DNA of 64,000 nt from Bradyrhizobium sp. Ec3.3 (GTDB lineage Bacteria; Pseudomonadota; Alphaproteobacteria; Rhizobiales; Xanthobacteraceae), in NCBI RefSeq assembly GCF_000472925.1, contig NZ_AXAS01000037.1, positions 41,936 to 105,935 of the forward strand, given 5' to 3'. A model generated the notes under the pieces. The model saw only the letters and a program-made list of their open reading frames with translations, was not told the DNA's origin and did no database searches. Made by a program: the position numbers and the translations under genes. Below are positions 17,797-27,792 of the stretch, in pieces; position 1 is the stretch's first letter; each line of letters opens with the position of its first letter.

Positions 17797-18486
17797 TCAG
17801 TCCGCCTCGAAGACACTGTCGGCGAGCAGTTCGGTCGGATTGCGTTCCGCCACGATCTCTCCCTTCTGGACGACCAGCGCCCGGGCAACCAGCGAGGCTA
17901 CGAAACTGAGATCCTGATCGGCAATGATCATGGCGGTCTTTTCCAACCGGTGAATTGAAGATAAGCATTCGGCGATTTCGTCAGTCACCGAGGGCTGAAT
18001 GCCCTCTGTCAGTTCATCGAGCAGAAGAAGCCGCGGCGAGCGAACCATGGCGCGGGCAAGCGCCAGCAACTGCCGTTCGCCTCCACTCAAAGCACCGCTG
18101 GGGCGCGCGAGAAGCATTTCGAGCCTCGGAAAGAGACGCAATATTTCGTCAATCGGCTTTGCCTTGCCGGCGCCGGGCATCATGCCCGCGAGCAACAGGT
18201 TCTCCTTGACGGTCAGGCCGGGAAAACCCGCGCCGCCTTGCGGCGTGTAACTAAAGCCGAGACGACTGCGTTGATGGGCAGGCAGAGCTTCGATGGCAAC
18301 ACCGTCCAGTACGATCCGGCCACCTTCGACCGGCAACAGCCCCATGACGGTCTTGAGCAAGGTGGTCTTGCCCATACCATTGATACCGATGATCCCGAGA
18401 ATCTCATGAGCGCCGAGATCGAAGCTCAAGCTGCGCAGTACCTGTGTGTTGCCGTAGCCGGAGACCAAGCGTTCACCTTTCAGCAT
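17797..18486 (-). CDS. ABC transporter ATP-binding protein, LivF/UrtE type
   Basis: One of two ATPases of a branched-chain amino acid/urea/amide-type importer. It has Walker A (GINGMGKTTLLK), Q-loop region (YTPQGGAGFPGLTVKENLLLAG), signature ALSGGERQLLALARAM and Walker B LLLLDELTEGIQPS. The Walker A has GINGMGKT in place of the common GPNGAGKT, which is usual in UrtE-like proteins. Length is 229 residues, normal. It overlaps the end of livG by 14 bases. Confidence 0.9.
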   Translation of the reverse strand: MLKGERLVSGYGNTQVLRSLSFDLGAHEILGIIGINGMGKTTLLKTVMGLLPVEGGRIVLDGVAIEALPAHQRSRLGFSYTPQGGAGFPGLTVKENLLLAGMMPGAGKAKPIDEILRLFPRLEMLLARPSGALSGGERQLLALARAMVRSPRLLLLDELTEGIQPSVTDEIAECLSSIHRLEKTAMIIADQDLSFVASLVARALVVQKGEIVAERNPTELLADSVFEAD

Positions 18487-19219
18487 GAATGGCCTCTTTC
18501 TTGCGGCCGAGATAGATATCTCGGACGGTCTCGTTTGCCTCGACCTTGTCCATGGTGTCCTCCACCAACACTTTTCCCCTGTGCAAGACAGTAACCCTTT
18601 GTGCGAGACGGGCGATGAACTCTAGGTCGTGCTCGACGACGATCACCGTGGCACGGGCGTTGAGACGTTTGATGATGTCGACGGTCTTCAACATCTCATC
18701 ACGCGTCATGCCGGCGGTTGGCTCGTCGAGGAGCGCGAGACGGGGATCGCTCGCGAGCAGCATGCCGAGTTCGCACCATTGGCGATGTGCATGCGAAAGG
18801 GTCGCGGCCGGCTGTTTTGCGCGACGGTCATCAAAGCCGATCTCCTCCAGTGCCAGCTCGACGACCCTGTCCAGCTCGCGCTTTGGCAGCCCCCTCCGCA
18901 GGGCGGCGAGGCGGATATTCTCTCGGACGTCAAGGTTGGCGTAGATGCTGGGAATCTGGTTCTTGATGGCGATGCCCAGGCGCGCAATGCGATGGGTGGC
19001 GAGGCCTTGCAGATTCTGGCCCTCGAACAGGACGTGGCCGCTGGTCGGCTGGTGTTGATGGGTGAGGCATTTGAAGAGTGTGCTCTTGCCGGCGCCGTTC
19101 GGACCTATGAGGCAGCGGATTTCACCGGCGGTCACGACGAGGTCGACGCCATCAACTGCGGCAACCCCGCCGAACCGTTTTACAAGGCCCCTCGTTGCGA
19201 GAATGGGTGCGCCGCTCAT
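18473..19219 (-). CDS. ABC transporter ATP-binding protein, LivG/UrtD type
   Basis: The second ATPase has Walker A GPNGAGKSTLFK and Walker B LALLDEPTAGMT. Its signature loop reads LSHAHRQWCELGM instead of LSGGQ. UrtD proteins of urea transporters have a similar LSHG variant, so this supports a urea/amide-type rather than a leucine-type importer. The length of 248 residues is normal. It overlaps livM by 4 bases (ATGA), which indicates coupled translation. Confidence 0.9.
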   Translation of the reverse strand: MSGAPILATRGLVKRFGGVAAVDGVDLVVTAGEIRCLIGPNGAGKSTLFKCLTHQHQPTSGHVLFEGQNLQGLATHRIARLGIAIKNQIPSIYANLDVRENIRLAALRRGLPKRELDRVVELALEEIGFDDRRAKQPAATLSHAHRQWCELGMLLASDPRLALLDEPTAGMTRDEMLKTVDIIKRLNARATVIVVEHDLEFIARLAQRVTVLHRGKVLVEDTMDKVEANETVRDIYLGRKKEAIHAER

Positions 19220-20232
19220 GCCGGTTTCTCCTTTCGCCTCAAGATGCCAGAACGGTTCTGGAACCTAGGTTTCGACAACTTAAGAATCATCGGCAGCAGG
19301 CCTTGAGGGGCGAGCAGTACGAACAGGATGATCGTCGCGCCGAAAATCAGCTCCGTATTGAAGATCTGGTTGGCCCCGAGCTGGCTGCTGAGAAGCTGGA
19401 AGCCGAAGCTTGCCGCGACGGGGCCGACAAAGGTTCCGAGGCCGCCGGCAATCACCCACAGAACGAATTGCGAGGCTTGCGGAAGATCGAAGACGTTCGG
19501 GCTGACGAAACCCATCACCGCCGTGTAAAGCGCTCCACCGAGCCCCGCGATGGCAGCACTCACGGCAAAGCCAACGAGCTTGTAGAAGCGAATGTCGTAG
19601 CCAAGGAGCTCGCTCCGCAACTCACTTTCGCGGATCGCCGTCATGATACGCCCGGCATCGCTCGAACGCAGGAACGAGAGCAGAATGTAAGCGCCTGCAA
19701 GCGCCAGCAAACAGATTGAGAACGTCGCTTCCGTGGATAGAAATGCCTGCGGATCACCTGGCATATTGAGCGAGGGTACTGCCGTGATCCCATTGAAGCC
19801 GCCGAGCGGCACCGGGCCGATGTGAAATGAGGGATCGGCAGTCGACGTCATGAAGGAATAGAAAATCAGCGTCACGCAGAGCGTAATGACGCCGAGATAG
19901 ACGTCGCCCAGACGGCTGAAGAACAGAAAGTAGCCAAGGATGAGCGAGAATGCGACCGGCAACAGGGTTCCGATCAAAACGGCAAGCGTGCTGTCGCCGA
20001 GATTGGAGACCGCGATCGCATAGGCGTAGGCACCGAGACCGAAAAAGACCGAATGTCCAAGGTTGAGAATCCCCAGCGTCCCCCAGACAAAGGCGAGCCC
20101 GAGCGCTGCGATCGCCATGGCCGAAAAGGCGGACAGATTGACGAGGTCGAATGGCTCCAGAACGAACGGCCCAAAAGCCGCGAAGAGCACGAGAGCGACC
20201 GGAAACAAGGCATGTTTGAGTTGGCGCAGCAT
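19216..20232 (-). CDS. ABC transporter permease, LivM/UrtC type
   Basis: A polytopic inner-membrane permease with about ten hydrophobic segments. The family segment WGTLGILNLGHSVFFGLGAYAYA near residue 50 and the EAA-like loop AIRESELRSELLGYDIRFYKLVGF near residue 215 are clear. I chose ATG 20232, 4 bases after the livH stop, over an upstream ATG inside livH. It forms the channel together with LivH. Confidence 0.9.
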   Translation of the reverse strand: MLRQLKHALFPVALVLFAAFGPFVLEPFDLVNLSAFSAMAIAALGLAFVWGTLGILNLGHSVFFGLGAYAYAIAVSNLGDSTLAVLIGTLLPVAFSLILGYFLFFSRLGDVYLGVITLCVTLIFYSFMTSTADPSFHIGPVPLGGFNGITAVPSLNMPGDPQAFLSTEATFSICLLALAGAYILLSFLRSSDAGRIMTAIRESELRSELLGYDIRFYKLVGFAVSAAIAGLGGALYTAVMGFVSPNVFDLPQASQFVLWVIAGGLGTFVGPVAASFGFQLLSSQLGANQIFNTELIFGATIILFVLLAPQGLLPMILKLSKPRFQNRSGILRRKEKPA

Positions 20233-20236
20233 GACG

Positions 20237-21100
20237 TTATCGGCCTCCGGTCCACAAGCTGGAAACACCGGTCGGAAACAGGCGCAGGATGATCACGGCT
20301 AAAAGAAGCAGCGAGGCCTGGCCGACGACCGGCGTTGCGAAATAGGAAAGCAAGGCCTCAACCGGCCCGAGGATCGTTGCGGCTGACAGAAAGCCGGTAA
20401 TCAAGGCCCCGCCGCCGCTGATCACGGTCACGAAGGCGCGTGCAACATAGGCCGCGCCCATGTGAGGAAGGACGCCGGATATCGGCGCAAGCAATGCGCC
20501 GGCAAGGCCACTGATTGCTGCGCCGATGATGAAAGTGGCCGCATACACGCGATCACAATCGATTCCGAGGGTGGTCGCCATCTCCGAATTTTGCATCGCC
20601 GCCCGCGCGATCAATCCGTATTTCGTCCAGTGCAAAGCCAGAAGAGAACACACGACGAGCAGGGCTGTGATTGCGATCAAGAGCAGTTGGTAAGCACCGA
20701 TGGAATAGGCTCCGACCGGAATATTGCCGAGCGGGGCACTCACGCCCATCGTTGTGTTGCCGAAGACGGCGGTCACCGCGCCAATCAAGAACAGGCTAAG
20801 CCCCCAGGTTGCCAACATCGTCGTGACCAGATGACCGTAGAGCCGGCGAATGATGAGTAGCTCCACCACAGCTCCGATCATGCCGACAACCATTGGGGCG
20901 ACAACCAGCATGGAGAGCCAAAGATTTACGCCGGCATGATTGGCGATCACAGTGGCGTAACCGCCAAGCATGACGAATTCGCCATGAGCAAAATTGATCA
21001 CCCGCATCATGCCGAAAATGATAGCGAGCCCCAGGCTGATCAGGGCGAGAAGCGCAATGGAATTGACCACCGCGAAGCACAATATGACGAACTGGTCCAT
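20237..21100 (-). CDS. ABC transporter permease, LivH/UrtB type
   Basis: The permease partner of LivM, 287 residues, with multiple membrane helices. The N-terminal LGLAIIFGMMRVINFAHGEFVMLGGY and the loop RAAMQNSEMATTLGIDCDRVYAATFIIGAAISGLAGAL are diagnostic of the LivH family. It starts 77 bases after the stop of the first substrate-binding protein gene. Confidence 0.9.
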   Translation of the reverse strand: MDQFVILCFAVVNSIALLALISLGLAIIFGMMRVINFAHGEFVMLGGYATVIANHAGVNLWLSMLVVAPMVVGMIGAVVELLIIRRLYGHLVTTMLATWGLSLFLIGAVTAVFGNTTMGVSAPLGNIPVGAYSIGAYQLLLIAITALLVVCSLLALHWTKYGLIARAAMQNSEMATTLGIDCDRVYAATFIIGAAISGLAGALLAPISGVLPHMGAAYVARAFVTVISGGGALITGFLSAATILGPVEALLSYFATPVVGQASLLLLAVIILRLFPTGVSSLWTGGR

Positions 21101-21177
21101 GGTCTATCCTGATCTGCGAAGACGGAGACAGGCGAACGAGGCGGCGCCACAGAGACGGCGCCGCGAGCGCCGGCCAC

Positions 21178-22413
21178 TTAGATCTGGGGCATCAGAAAGT
21201 CGGTCTGGTTCGGATTGGTGAAGACGTTGCACTTGCCGCCATATGTATCAGGCGGAATCTGCTCCCTCTTCTCGATCAGGCTCCAGACGCGGTTCTTGAC
21301 GGTGATAATGTGAACGTCTTGCGTCGTATTGTGGGTGGGGCCATCAGTGGTCATGACTCCGGCCGGACCTTCCCACCGGATGCCGCTTTCGAGGACCGCG
21401 AGAACCGCTTCGCGCTCGAAGCTGCCGGCACGTTTGACGGCTTCCGCCCACAGCATGACGCCGCTGTAGCCGCCAAAAACTTCGCCGTTGATATAGGGAT
21501 GGTTCTTGCCGGCCAAGGCTTCGACCTTGGCCAGAAACTCCTTATTCTTCGACGTGTCGAGTTCCTGGAAGTAGTTGTATGCGACGATCACGCCATCGGT
21601 TTCCTCCGGAGCGAGGACCTCGTGCTCATTGCCGGCGGCAAAGACGATTGAGATGATCGGAATCTTCTTCAGCATGCCGGCCGCGGCCCATTGGCGATAG
21701 AAGGACATAGCCGGACCGCCAACGAGGCAGGAATGCACGATATCTGGTTTTGCGGCCTGGATTTTTGCGATGGCCGCGGTGAAATCCGTAACATCCAGAG
21801 GATAGTAGTCATCGGCCAACACCTCGCCACCTTGGCGCTTGGCCATCACGTGGTTCCAGATGCCGAAGTTACGGGGAGCGTTATAATCTGATGCAATATA
21901 GTAGAGCTTCTTACCGAGATTCTTGAACGACCATTCGAGCAGCGGAACAACCTGCTGGTTGCCACCAGTGTTGACGCAGAAAGAGTTTTTCTCGCAAAGA
22001 CCACCTTCGTAAAAGGAGCCATAAATGAAGGGTATCTTGTACTTGCGTAAGACAGGGCGCGTGGCTTCGCGCGCAGCTCCGCTAAGTGCACCTTGCACCA
22101 TGACGACCCGGTCATTCAGCGCCGCCTTCTGCGCATATTGCGGGTACTTGGTGATGTCGGACTGGCCGTCATAAACCTTGAGCTCGACTTTTTTGCCGAG
22201 CAGGCCGCCGGCGGCATTGATCTCCTCGACCGCGACCTTCATGCACAAATTCGACGGCACGCCATAAATATCAAGAGGTCCCGACAAATCGTGCAACGAG
22301 GCGATAGCGACGGTGTCTGATGCGGCCCAAGCGCGGTCGGCAAATGAGCCGGCGATAGATGCAGCGGAAATCGCCGCGGAAGAGGCGAGAAACGTTCGAC
22401 GGGACAATTTCAT
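21178..22413 (-). CDS. ABC transporter substrate-binding protein, urea/amide type, copy 1
   Basis: A periplasmic-binding protein of the type I fold that delivers substrate to the permeases. It has a Tat-type signal (MKLSRRTFLASSAAI, cleavage after AWA) and the family opening DTVAIASLHDLSGPLDIYG. AAGGAGAATTC precedes ATG 22413. The protein is a close paralogue of the product of the next gene upstream; blocks such as YYIASDYNAPR, EVLADDYYPLDVTDFTAAI and SFYRQWAAAGMLKKIPI are shared. It ends in MPQI. The ligand cannot be deduced from the sequence. Confidence 0.88.
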   Translation of the reverse strand: MKLSRRTFLASSAAISAASIAGSFADRAWAASDTVAIASLHDLSGPLDIYGVPSNLCMKVAVEEINAAGGLLGKKVELKVYDGQSDITKYPQYAQKAALNDRVVMVQGALSGAAREATRPVLRKYKIPFIYGSFYEGGLCEKNSFCVNTGGNQQVVPLLEWSFKNLGKKLYYIASDYNAPRNFGIWNHVMAKRQGGEVLADDYYPLDVTDFTAAIAKIQAAKPDIVHSCLVGGPAMSFYRQWAAAGMLKKIPIISIVFAAGNEHEVLAPEETDGVIVAYNYFQELDTSKNKEFLAKVEALAGKNHPYINGEVFGGYSGVMLWAEAVKRAGSFEREAVLAVLESGIRWEGPAGVMTTDGPTHNTTQDVHIITVKNRVWSLIEKREQIPPDTYGGKCNVFTNPNQTDFLMPQI

Positions 22414-22523
22414 GAGAATTCTCCTTGTGCTCGAAAGAGAGAGCCACCTCTTTCCCCTCGAGTGATGAAAGCCAAATGAGGCCGCGGCGCCATCCACGAG
22501 GCGGCGCCGCCAACTCGGTCACC

Positions 22524-23759
22524 CTACATTTGCGGCATCAAGAATTCCGTCTGGTTCGGATGGGCAAAGACGTCGCACCTGCCGCCATAGCTATCCGGTT
22601 GGATCTGCTCTTTGGTTGCAATCAGACGCCAGACGCGATTTTCGACCCTGATGATGCGCACGTCCTGGGTCGTGTGGTGCGTCGGCCCGTCAGTGACCAT
22701 TTTTCCGCCGGGGCCTTCCCAAGTAATCCCGCTTTCCCAAGCCTTCATGATCGCGTCGCGATCAAAGCTGTTCGCGCGCTTGACGGCTTCGGCCCACAAC
22801 ATGACGGTGTTGTAGCCACCGATCGCCTCGCCATTGATGTAGGCGTGGTTTTGACCAATCGTTTCGGCAAAGCGTGCCAAAAAGGCTTTGTTTCGCGGCG
22901 TATCGAGCTCTTGGAAATAGTTGTAGGCGGCGTAGATGCCGTTCGTCTCCTCAGCTGCCAAGATCTCGTGCTCTTGCCCACCGCCGAAAATGATCGAGAC
23001 GATCGGAATTTTCTTCAGCATCCCTGCCGCCGCCCATTGCCGGTAGAAGGACATTGACGGGCCACCAACCAGACAGGAATGGATGAAATCCGGCTTTGCC
23101 GCCTGGATTTTCGCGATTGCCGCCGTGAAGTCGGTCACGTCGAGGGGATAATAGTCGTCGGCAAGCACCTCGCCCCCTTCGCGCTTTGCCATCACGTGGT
23201 TCCAGGCTCCGAATGTGCGTGGCGCGTTGTAATCGGAGGCTATGTAATAGAGCTTCTTGCCTAGATTCTTGAACGACCACTCCAGCAGCGGAACGACCTG
23301 CTGGTTTCCTTCGGTGTTGCAGCAAAAGATATTCTGTTCGCAGGCACCACCTTCATAGATCGAACCATAGAAGTAGGGCACCTTGTATTTGCGCAGGACC
23401 GGTCGCGTTGCCTCTCGGGCAGCTCCGGTCAAGGCGCCCACCGCCATCACGGCTCGGTCGCGCAGCGCCGCCTGCTGCGCGTATTGCGGACCCTTGTTGA
23501 TGTCCGACTGACAGTCGTACGCCTTCAGGACGATTTGCTTGCCGAGTAGTCCCCCTGCCTTGTTCAACTCCTTGACCGCGAATTCCGTGCACATGTTCGA
23601 CGGAGCACCATAGACGTCGAACGGTCCCGACAGATCGTAGACGGAGGCGATGGTCACAGTGTCCGATGCCGCGGACGCGGGGCCAACAAGTGAGCCGGCC
23701 AGGGACGAGGCGGAGGCCGCGACCGAAGAGCGGAGAAACGTGCGACGGGACAAATTCAT
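22524..23759 (-). CDS. ABC transporter substrate-binding protein, urea/amide type, copy 2
   Basis: The second of two tandem binding proteins, with its own Tat signal (MNLSRRTFLRSSVAAS, cleavage after ASA). It shares most of its length with copy 1 and ends in MPQM. Differences are clustered around residues 130 to 150 (YFYGSIYEGGACEQNIFC against FIYGSFYEGGLCEKNSFC) and in the C-terminal third, so the two may bind related but distinct ligands. It lies 119 bases downstream of the phosphodiesterase gene. Both copies keep an odd pair of cysteines in this loop. Confidence 0.88.
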   Translation of the reverse strand: MNLSRRTFLRSSVAASASSLAGSLVGPASAASDTVTIASVYDLSGPFDVYGAPSNMCTEFAVKELNKAGGLLGKQIVLKAYDCQSDINKGPQYAQQAALRDRAVMAVGALTGAAREATRPVLRKYKVPYFYGSIYEGGACEQNIFCCNTEGNQQVVPLLEWSFKNLGKKLYYIASDYNAPRTFGAWNHVMAKREGGEVLADDYYPLDVTDFTAAIAKIQAAKPDFIHSCLVGGPSMSFYRQWAAAGMLKKIPIVSIIFGGGQEHEILAAEETNGIYAAYNYFQELDTPRNKAFLARFAETIGQNHAYINGEAIGGYNTVMLWAEAVKRANSFDRDAIMKAWESGITWEGPGGKMVTDGPTHHTTQDVRIIRVENRVWRLIATKEQIQPDSYGGRCDVFAHPNQTEFLMPQM

Positions 23760-23878
23760 GAGAATGCTCCTTGGAGTCCTGAAAAGAAGCCCAATGGGTG
23801 CGAACAACCGCCCCGCCGGGGCTAGACGACGGATGGGCATGGGTGACGGATGCGGGGGCATGAGACCCCGCCGCGAAA

Positions 23879-24715
23879 TCAGAGTTGAGATCGTCGTGCT
23901 ATTGGAACGACTTGGCGCTCGACGGGTAGGTCCGGCTCGTACAGATATTTTGTGCTTGTATCGAGAAAATCGTGGGTGTGGATGACCACGGCATCGGCGT
24001 TCAGGAAAGCGATCGCATAGGCCGGAGGCTCCATACTGCAGGGAATTCCCCGCTCGTGACTAAAATCGAGCCACAATTGATGATTGAGCCCCCGCAAGGT
24101 GGAAAATGGAATGTTTTGCCAGCTGCCGGTGATTGGGCGATGCACATGCCCGAAGAACAGATGGCGGATGGAATGCCCGTCGAGAATACGTCCGAACGCC
24201 GCGCCATCGTCGAGCATGATGTCGTCGGCAGGCCTGAAGTGAACCGACAGCGGCGGGTGATGCATGAAGAGATAAATTGGTCTGCCGTGTGCCTCTTCCA
24301 GGCGCGCGCGCAACCACGCCTGGCGCCGCTCACAGTAGAGGCCGGCATGGCTGTCTGATCGTTTGGTATCGAGAAAAAGAAAGCGTCCCGCCGCCGTGTC
24401 GAGCACGGATTGAACGAAGCCGAAATCGTCGACTGGAGCTTCGGAAAATACGCTACGGAAATTGGCGCGATCGTCATGGTTGCCCATGAGAAGCCGCACC
24501 GGCATCGGCAAGACCTTGAGCGCCTCGTGCAGGCGAGCGTAGGCACTCCGCTCGCCATGATGAGCAAGATCGCCCGTGATGACGCAAAGCTCGGCATCTG
24601 CATGATGCTCAGCCACGTCGGCCAAGCAGGCTATCAAGCGCTCGCCTGGATCATTGTCGAAGAGACGATCACCTGTTGGAACCAGGTGAAGGTCGGTGAT
24701 CTGGATGATTTTCAT
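23879..24715 (-). CDS. Metallophosphoesterase (cyclic or glycerophospho-diester phosphodiesterase, PdeM/CpdA-like)
   Basis: A cytoplasmic class III-like phosphodiesterase. All dinuclear metal motifs are visible: ITDLHL (DxH), VITGDLAHHG (GD), LLMGNHDDR (GNHD), MHHPP and FGHVH (GHxH). Length is 278 residues from ATG 24715; a longer frame upstream has no support. Related enzymes occur in rhizobial phosphonate clusters where they cleave glycerophosphodiesters or cyclic phosphates. Its location between a methyltransferase-like gene and a binding protein gene suggests the imported compound is a phosphodiester or is phosphorylated during breakdown; this is inference. Confidence 0.85.
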   Translation of the reverse strand: MKIIQITDLHLVPTGDRLFDNDPGERLIACLADVAEHHADAELCVITGDLAHHGERSAYARLHEALKVLPMPVRLLMGNHDDRANFRSVFSEAPVDDFGFVQSVLDTAAGRFLFLDTKRSDSHAGLYCERRQAWLRARLEEAHGRPIYLFMHHPPLSVHFRPADDIMLDDGAAFGRILDGHSIRHLFFGHVHRPITGSWQNIPFSTLRGLNHQLWLDFSHERGIPCSMEPPAYAIAFLNADAVVIHTHDFLDTSTKYLYEPDLPVERQVVPIARRSQL

Positions 24716-24743
24716 GTGGGTGTTTGCCAGCGGCTTTGCGCTT

Positions 24744-25916
24744 TCACGAGGCAATGGCTTGCTTGGAGTGCGTTGAGTTCGCGTTCCAGAGCCGGCGCGA
24801 TGCAATCTCGGCGCCTTGCACAAGCGACTCGAGTTTGCGCCAGGCAATGTCCGGGTCGACAGTGTGAAAGGTCGCAAAGCTCGCGAAGCCGCAGTCCGTT
24901 CCGGCGATCACGCGCTCGCGGCCGACCAGATTGGCGTATTGCTCGATGCGCTGCGCGACGACTTCGGGATGCTCAATGTAGTTCGTGCAGGTATCGATAA
25001 CGCCTGGCACGATAATCTTGTCATCGGGAAGTCGCGTTTCCTTGAACAGGCTCCATTCATGCGAGTGGCGCGGATTCGCCGCCTCCAGTAGCAGCGCCAT
25101 CGGCCGCGCTTTGATGATGATATCGAAGATCTCGTGGAGATCGATGTCGTGGTGATGCGGCGACTCGTAATTGCCCCAGCATAGATGCAGGCGCATCCGA
25201 TCGGCGGGAATGTCGCGCAGAGCATGATTGAGCACTTCCACGTGAAGAGCGATTTCCTTTCGGAACTCCGCCACATCCATTGGTTTGGCCCGAAAATGGC
25301 GGCCGAGCGCCAGATCCGGACAATCAAGCTGCAGGAGCAAGCCTGACGCAGCGATGGCATCGTATTCATGCTTCATCGCATCGCCCAGCGCATAGAGGTA
25401 GGCTTCCTGCGATGGATAATATTTGTTCGGCATGTAGTGTGCCATGATCCCCGGAGACGAGGCGTTCATGAACGCTTCCTCGACAGAGACCGTGTTGAGT
25501 GCCGCCTTGAGATTGGCGATATCCGTCGCCACCGCCGCCTCTCCCTGGTACTCGAGAGGCCCCACGCAGGCGGGAGTCTTGATATCGAGATTGACCCGCT
25601 TTGCGAAATTCGAGAATTCGGCCAGTTCGGACAAGGCAAGCGGCTGATCAACGCCCGTCAAACTTGTCATACGCTCGCGCGCATAGGTCGAATAGGCGTA
25701 TTTGCTCATCTCGCCATCGTCGACAACCGTTAGGTCAATACTCGCCTGCTTTTTTACGATGTCGACGACCGCTGAACTGATGCTGGCCGCCAGCAACGGA
25801 CCGCGGTCGGCGTCCAGTCCGCCCTTTTCTTTCGCCAGCAGCATCTCCTCCAATAGGGGCGGCCGCGGCAAACTGCCGACATGTGTCGTGAGGATTCGAT
25901 CGGTGCTTATTTTCAT
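24744..25916 (-). CDS. Cobalamin-independent methionine synthase-like methyltransferase (MetE C-terminal family)
   Basis: The 390-residue protein corresponds to the C-terminal, zinc-binding half of MetE. It begins with ILTTHVGSLPRP, and the zinc-ligand candidates are LHLCWGNYE (His and Cys), LLLEAANPRH (Glu) and GTDCGFASF (Cys). Family members include methyl transfer enzymes and epoxyalkane:coenzyme M transferase, so the reaction is not fixed by sequence. It is the first gene of the minus-strand cluster, 28 bases before the phosphodiesterase. A true full-length metE is at 46516-48846, so this gene is unlikely to serve methionine synthesis. I infer a catabolic alkyl transfer. Confidence 0.8.
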   Translation of the reverse strand: MKISTDRILTTHVGSLPRPPLLEEMLLAKEKGGLDADRGPLLAASISSAVVDIVKKQASIDLTVVDDGEMSKYAYSTYARERMTSLTGVDQPLALSELAEFSNFAKRVNLDIKTPACVGPLEYQGEAAVATDIANLKAALNTVSVEEAFMNASSPGIMAHYMPNKYYPSQEAYLYALGDAMKHEYDAIAASGLLLQLDCPDLALGRHFRAKPMDVAEFRKEIALHVEVLNHALRDIPADRMRLHLCWGNYESPHHHDIDLHEIFDIIIKARPMALLLEAANPRHSHEWSLFKETRLPDDKIIVPGVIDTCTNYIEHPEVVAQRIEQYANLVGRERVIAGTDCGFASFATFHTVDPDIAWRKLESLVQGAEIASRRLWNANSTHSKQAIAS

Positions 25917-26118
25917 TCATCTCTCCTGTAAATTTTGGCGAACTCGGCTGACGGCCCTCTATCCGCGCTTCTGCGGAGCGAGGAGCACCTCCTTCACTCG
26001 TGATTTTATTGGGCGTGAGCGATGCGCTCTCTGTTTACGAGCCGAGAGCGCATAGCGGCTTGTCGCCTGCGTCCGGAGAAGAGGCCTAGCAAGCGTTGTT
26101 GACGCGTAAATGTCTTGA

Positions 26119-26156
26119 TATTAGCCTTGCTAATAGAAGAAGTATTGCTTCTATTA
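26119..26156. promoter_or_regulatory. Two overlapping palindromes upstream of the importer cluster
   Basis: Two perfect inverted repeats share five bases. The first has arms TATTAGC and GCTAATA with a 3-base spacer (26119-26135). The second has arms TAATAGAAG and CTTCTATTA with an 8-base spacer (26131-26156). They sit 203 bases before the start of the MetE-like gene and upstream of a divergent LysR gene. LysR regulators commonly bind such dyads. The link to that regulator is inference. The locally AT-rich sequence contrasts with the neighbourhood. Confidence 0.55.
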
Positions 26157-26886
26157 AATAAGCTGGCTTCCAAATCGGCTCAGTAATTGCCGCTGCCGTT
26201 TTTATCCTGCGCGACGAGCCTGCTGCTCGCAGTCAATTATCCCGGACCGTACCACCGTTCTCGCTGAGAAAATCCAACGAACAACTTTAATTGCCGGTGC
26301 GCTCCGTTCCAAAGTGGTTCGCAGCTGGCACTATCATTTAAAGCTGTTCTTTCGCGCAGATAAGTTGCTGCTAAGCAGAGGTTCTCGGGTTTTCCTAAAC
26401 TCGAAACCAACGAGCGAGGCGCCAAGCTCTGCTTGGAGAAGCAGCAGAAGTTTGACATTTCGTATACCATGTGATGTTCATTCCCAAGTACCACAGGAAG
26501 ACTGTACGGCGACCTGAGGCAACATCTCGGAAAGTTGCTTCGTCAATTCGTGATGCAGCAGCAGAGCTCGGTTGAGGAAAGGGATATGAGAACCTTCTGG
26601 GGGCCGGGAATACATTGTTTTGACCGTCGGCCGAGACAAGCCCGTGAGTGGAGAATGCATCAGGAAGCAAGAGGCCGAAGACACGCACCTTTATCCACTG
26701 TCCAGGTGGCACTGAGTCCACCTTTAGGCGTCCTGATCAATTGGGGTCGGACTGGCGATGCCAACGTCGAGCCTGAGCAGCCCAACGGTTTTTGGTTCTT
26801 CCAGAGACAACAGACGGTGCGCAAAAGCCCTTGACCCCGCCTGGGAATGCGAATTCACCGCAATAGGATGAGCAGGCTTCGACAGC
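26157..26886. other. 730-base region without a recognised gene
   Basis: Open frames on both strands (for example on the minus strand at 26395-26721) have no motif or family that I recognise, and no good ribosome-binding site. The region separates the LysR gene from the palindromes, which is much longer than usual for a LysR regulator and its target, so inserted or decayed DNA is likely. Confidence 0.4.
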
Positions 26887-27792
26887 ATGAAAATCAGTTC
26901 TCACCAGACTGCTGCCTTTACAGAGGTCTTCAGGCGGAGAAGCGTTTCTGAAGCTGCAACCGTCCTCGGTGTCACCCAGTCGGCCGTCACCCAGCACCTT
27001 GCCAAGCTCGAGCAACATATGGGGACGACACTCTTCATTCGGCATCGCACCGGGCTCGTGCCCACAAAGCCGGCTCAGGAACTGTTTGCTCTAACTGATC
27101 GCGTTCGGGTTCTGGAGCAATTGGTCGCGGAGAAGATCAATGCCTACAATGACCTGTCGGCCGGCCATCTAACGGTGATCGCGAACGCGCCGTGTCCAGC
27201 GATGCCGATTATTTCCGAATTCAACCGACGTTTTCCGGCAGTGAGAATCACGTTTTCACTAGTGCCCTGGGAGCTTGCTAAGCAGCGACTTGAAGCGCGT
27301 GATGTCGATATTGCTATCATCACCGAACCTGATGACCTTGCCAGCCTATTCCACGTGGAGCTAAGCAAAACTCGGCTTATGGCGCTCGTGCGGCGCGAGC
27401 ATCGGCTCGCCTGCAGACCGACACTCGGTCTGGCCGAACTTGCACAAGAAAGGATCATTCTAACCGAGGATGGTTCTCTGACACTACGAGAAGTGGAAAA
27501 GGCCTGTCTTGAGAACAGTATAAATATGCCGAATGTTATTAAGATGGCGACTTATCCCGTTCTAAAGGAAGCCGTTCTGCACGGAATCGGGGTAGGTATT
27601 CTTCTTCAAGACAGCGTTTTTCCGGCAGAGGAGCTCGTGTACAAGCCTGTCGATGAATTCTGCAGTGATTTCAAAACGTATATAGTCACGACATCGGATA
27701 AAAGACGCCTACGATGCGTGGAATCGTTCTTTGAAACCGTTCAGATCTCTATTGAGAATCAACCAAGTATTCGCCAAGCCGAGACAGATTAG
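26887..27792 (+). CDS. LysR-family transcriptional regulator
   Basis: A 301-residue LysR protein. The N-terminal winged helix is clear: TAAFTEVFRRRSVSEAATVLGVTQSAVTQHLAKLEQHMGTTLFIR. The effector domain follows from about residue 90, with FPAVRITFSLVPWELAKQRL and DVDIAIITEPDD. It is divergent from the importer cluster and is its probable regulator. The A+T content and codon use are slightly higher in AT than the hyp genes. The inducer is unknown. Confidence 0.88.
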   Translation: MKISSHQTAAFTEVFRRRSVSEAATVLGVTQSAVTQHLAKLEQHMGTTLFIRHRTGLVPTKPAQELFALTDRVRVLEQLVAEKINAYNDLSAGHLTVIANAPCPAMPIISEFNRRFPAVRITFSLVPWELAKQRLEARDVDIAIITEPDDLASLFHVELSKTRLMALVRREHRLACRPTLGLAELAQERIILTEDGSLTLREVEKACLENSINMPNVIKMATYPVLKEAVLHGIGVGILLQDSVFPAEELVYKPVDEFCSDFKTYIVTTSDKRRLRCVESFFETVQISIENQPSIRQAETD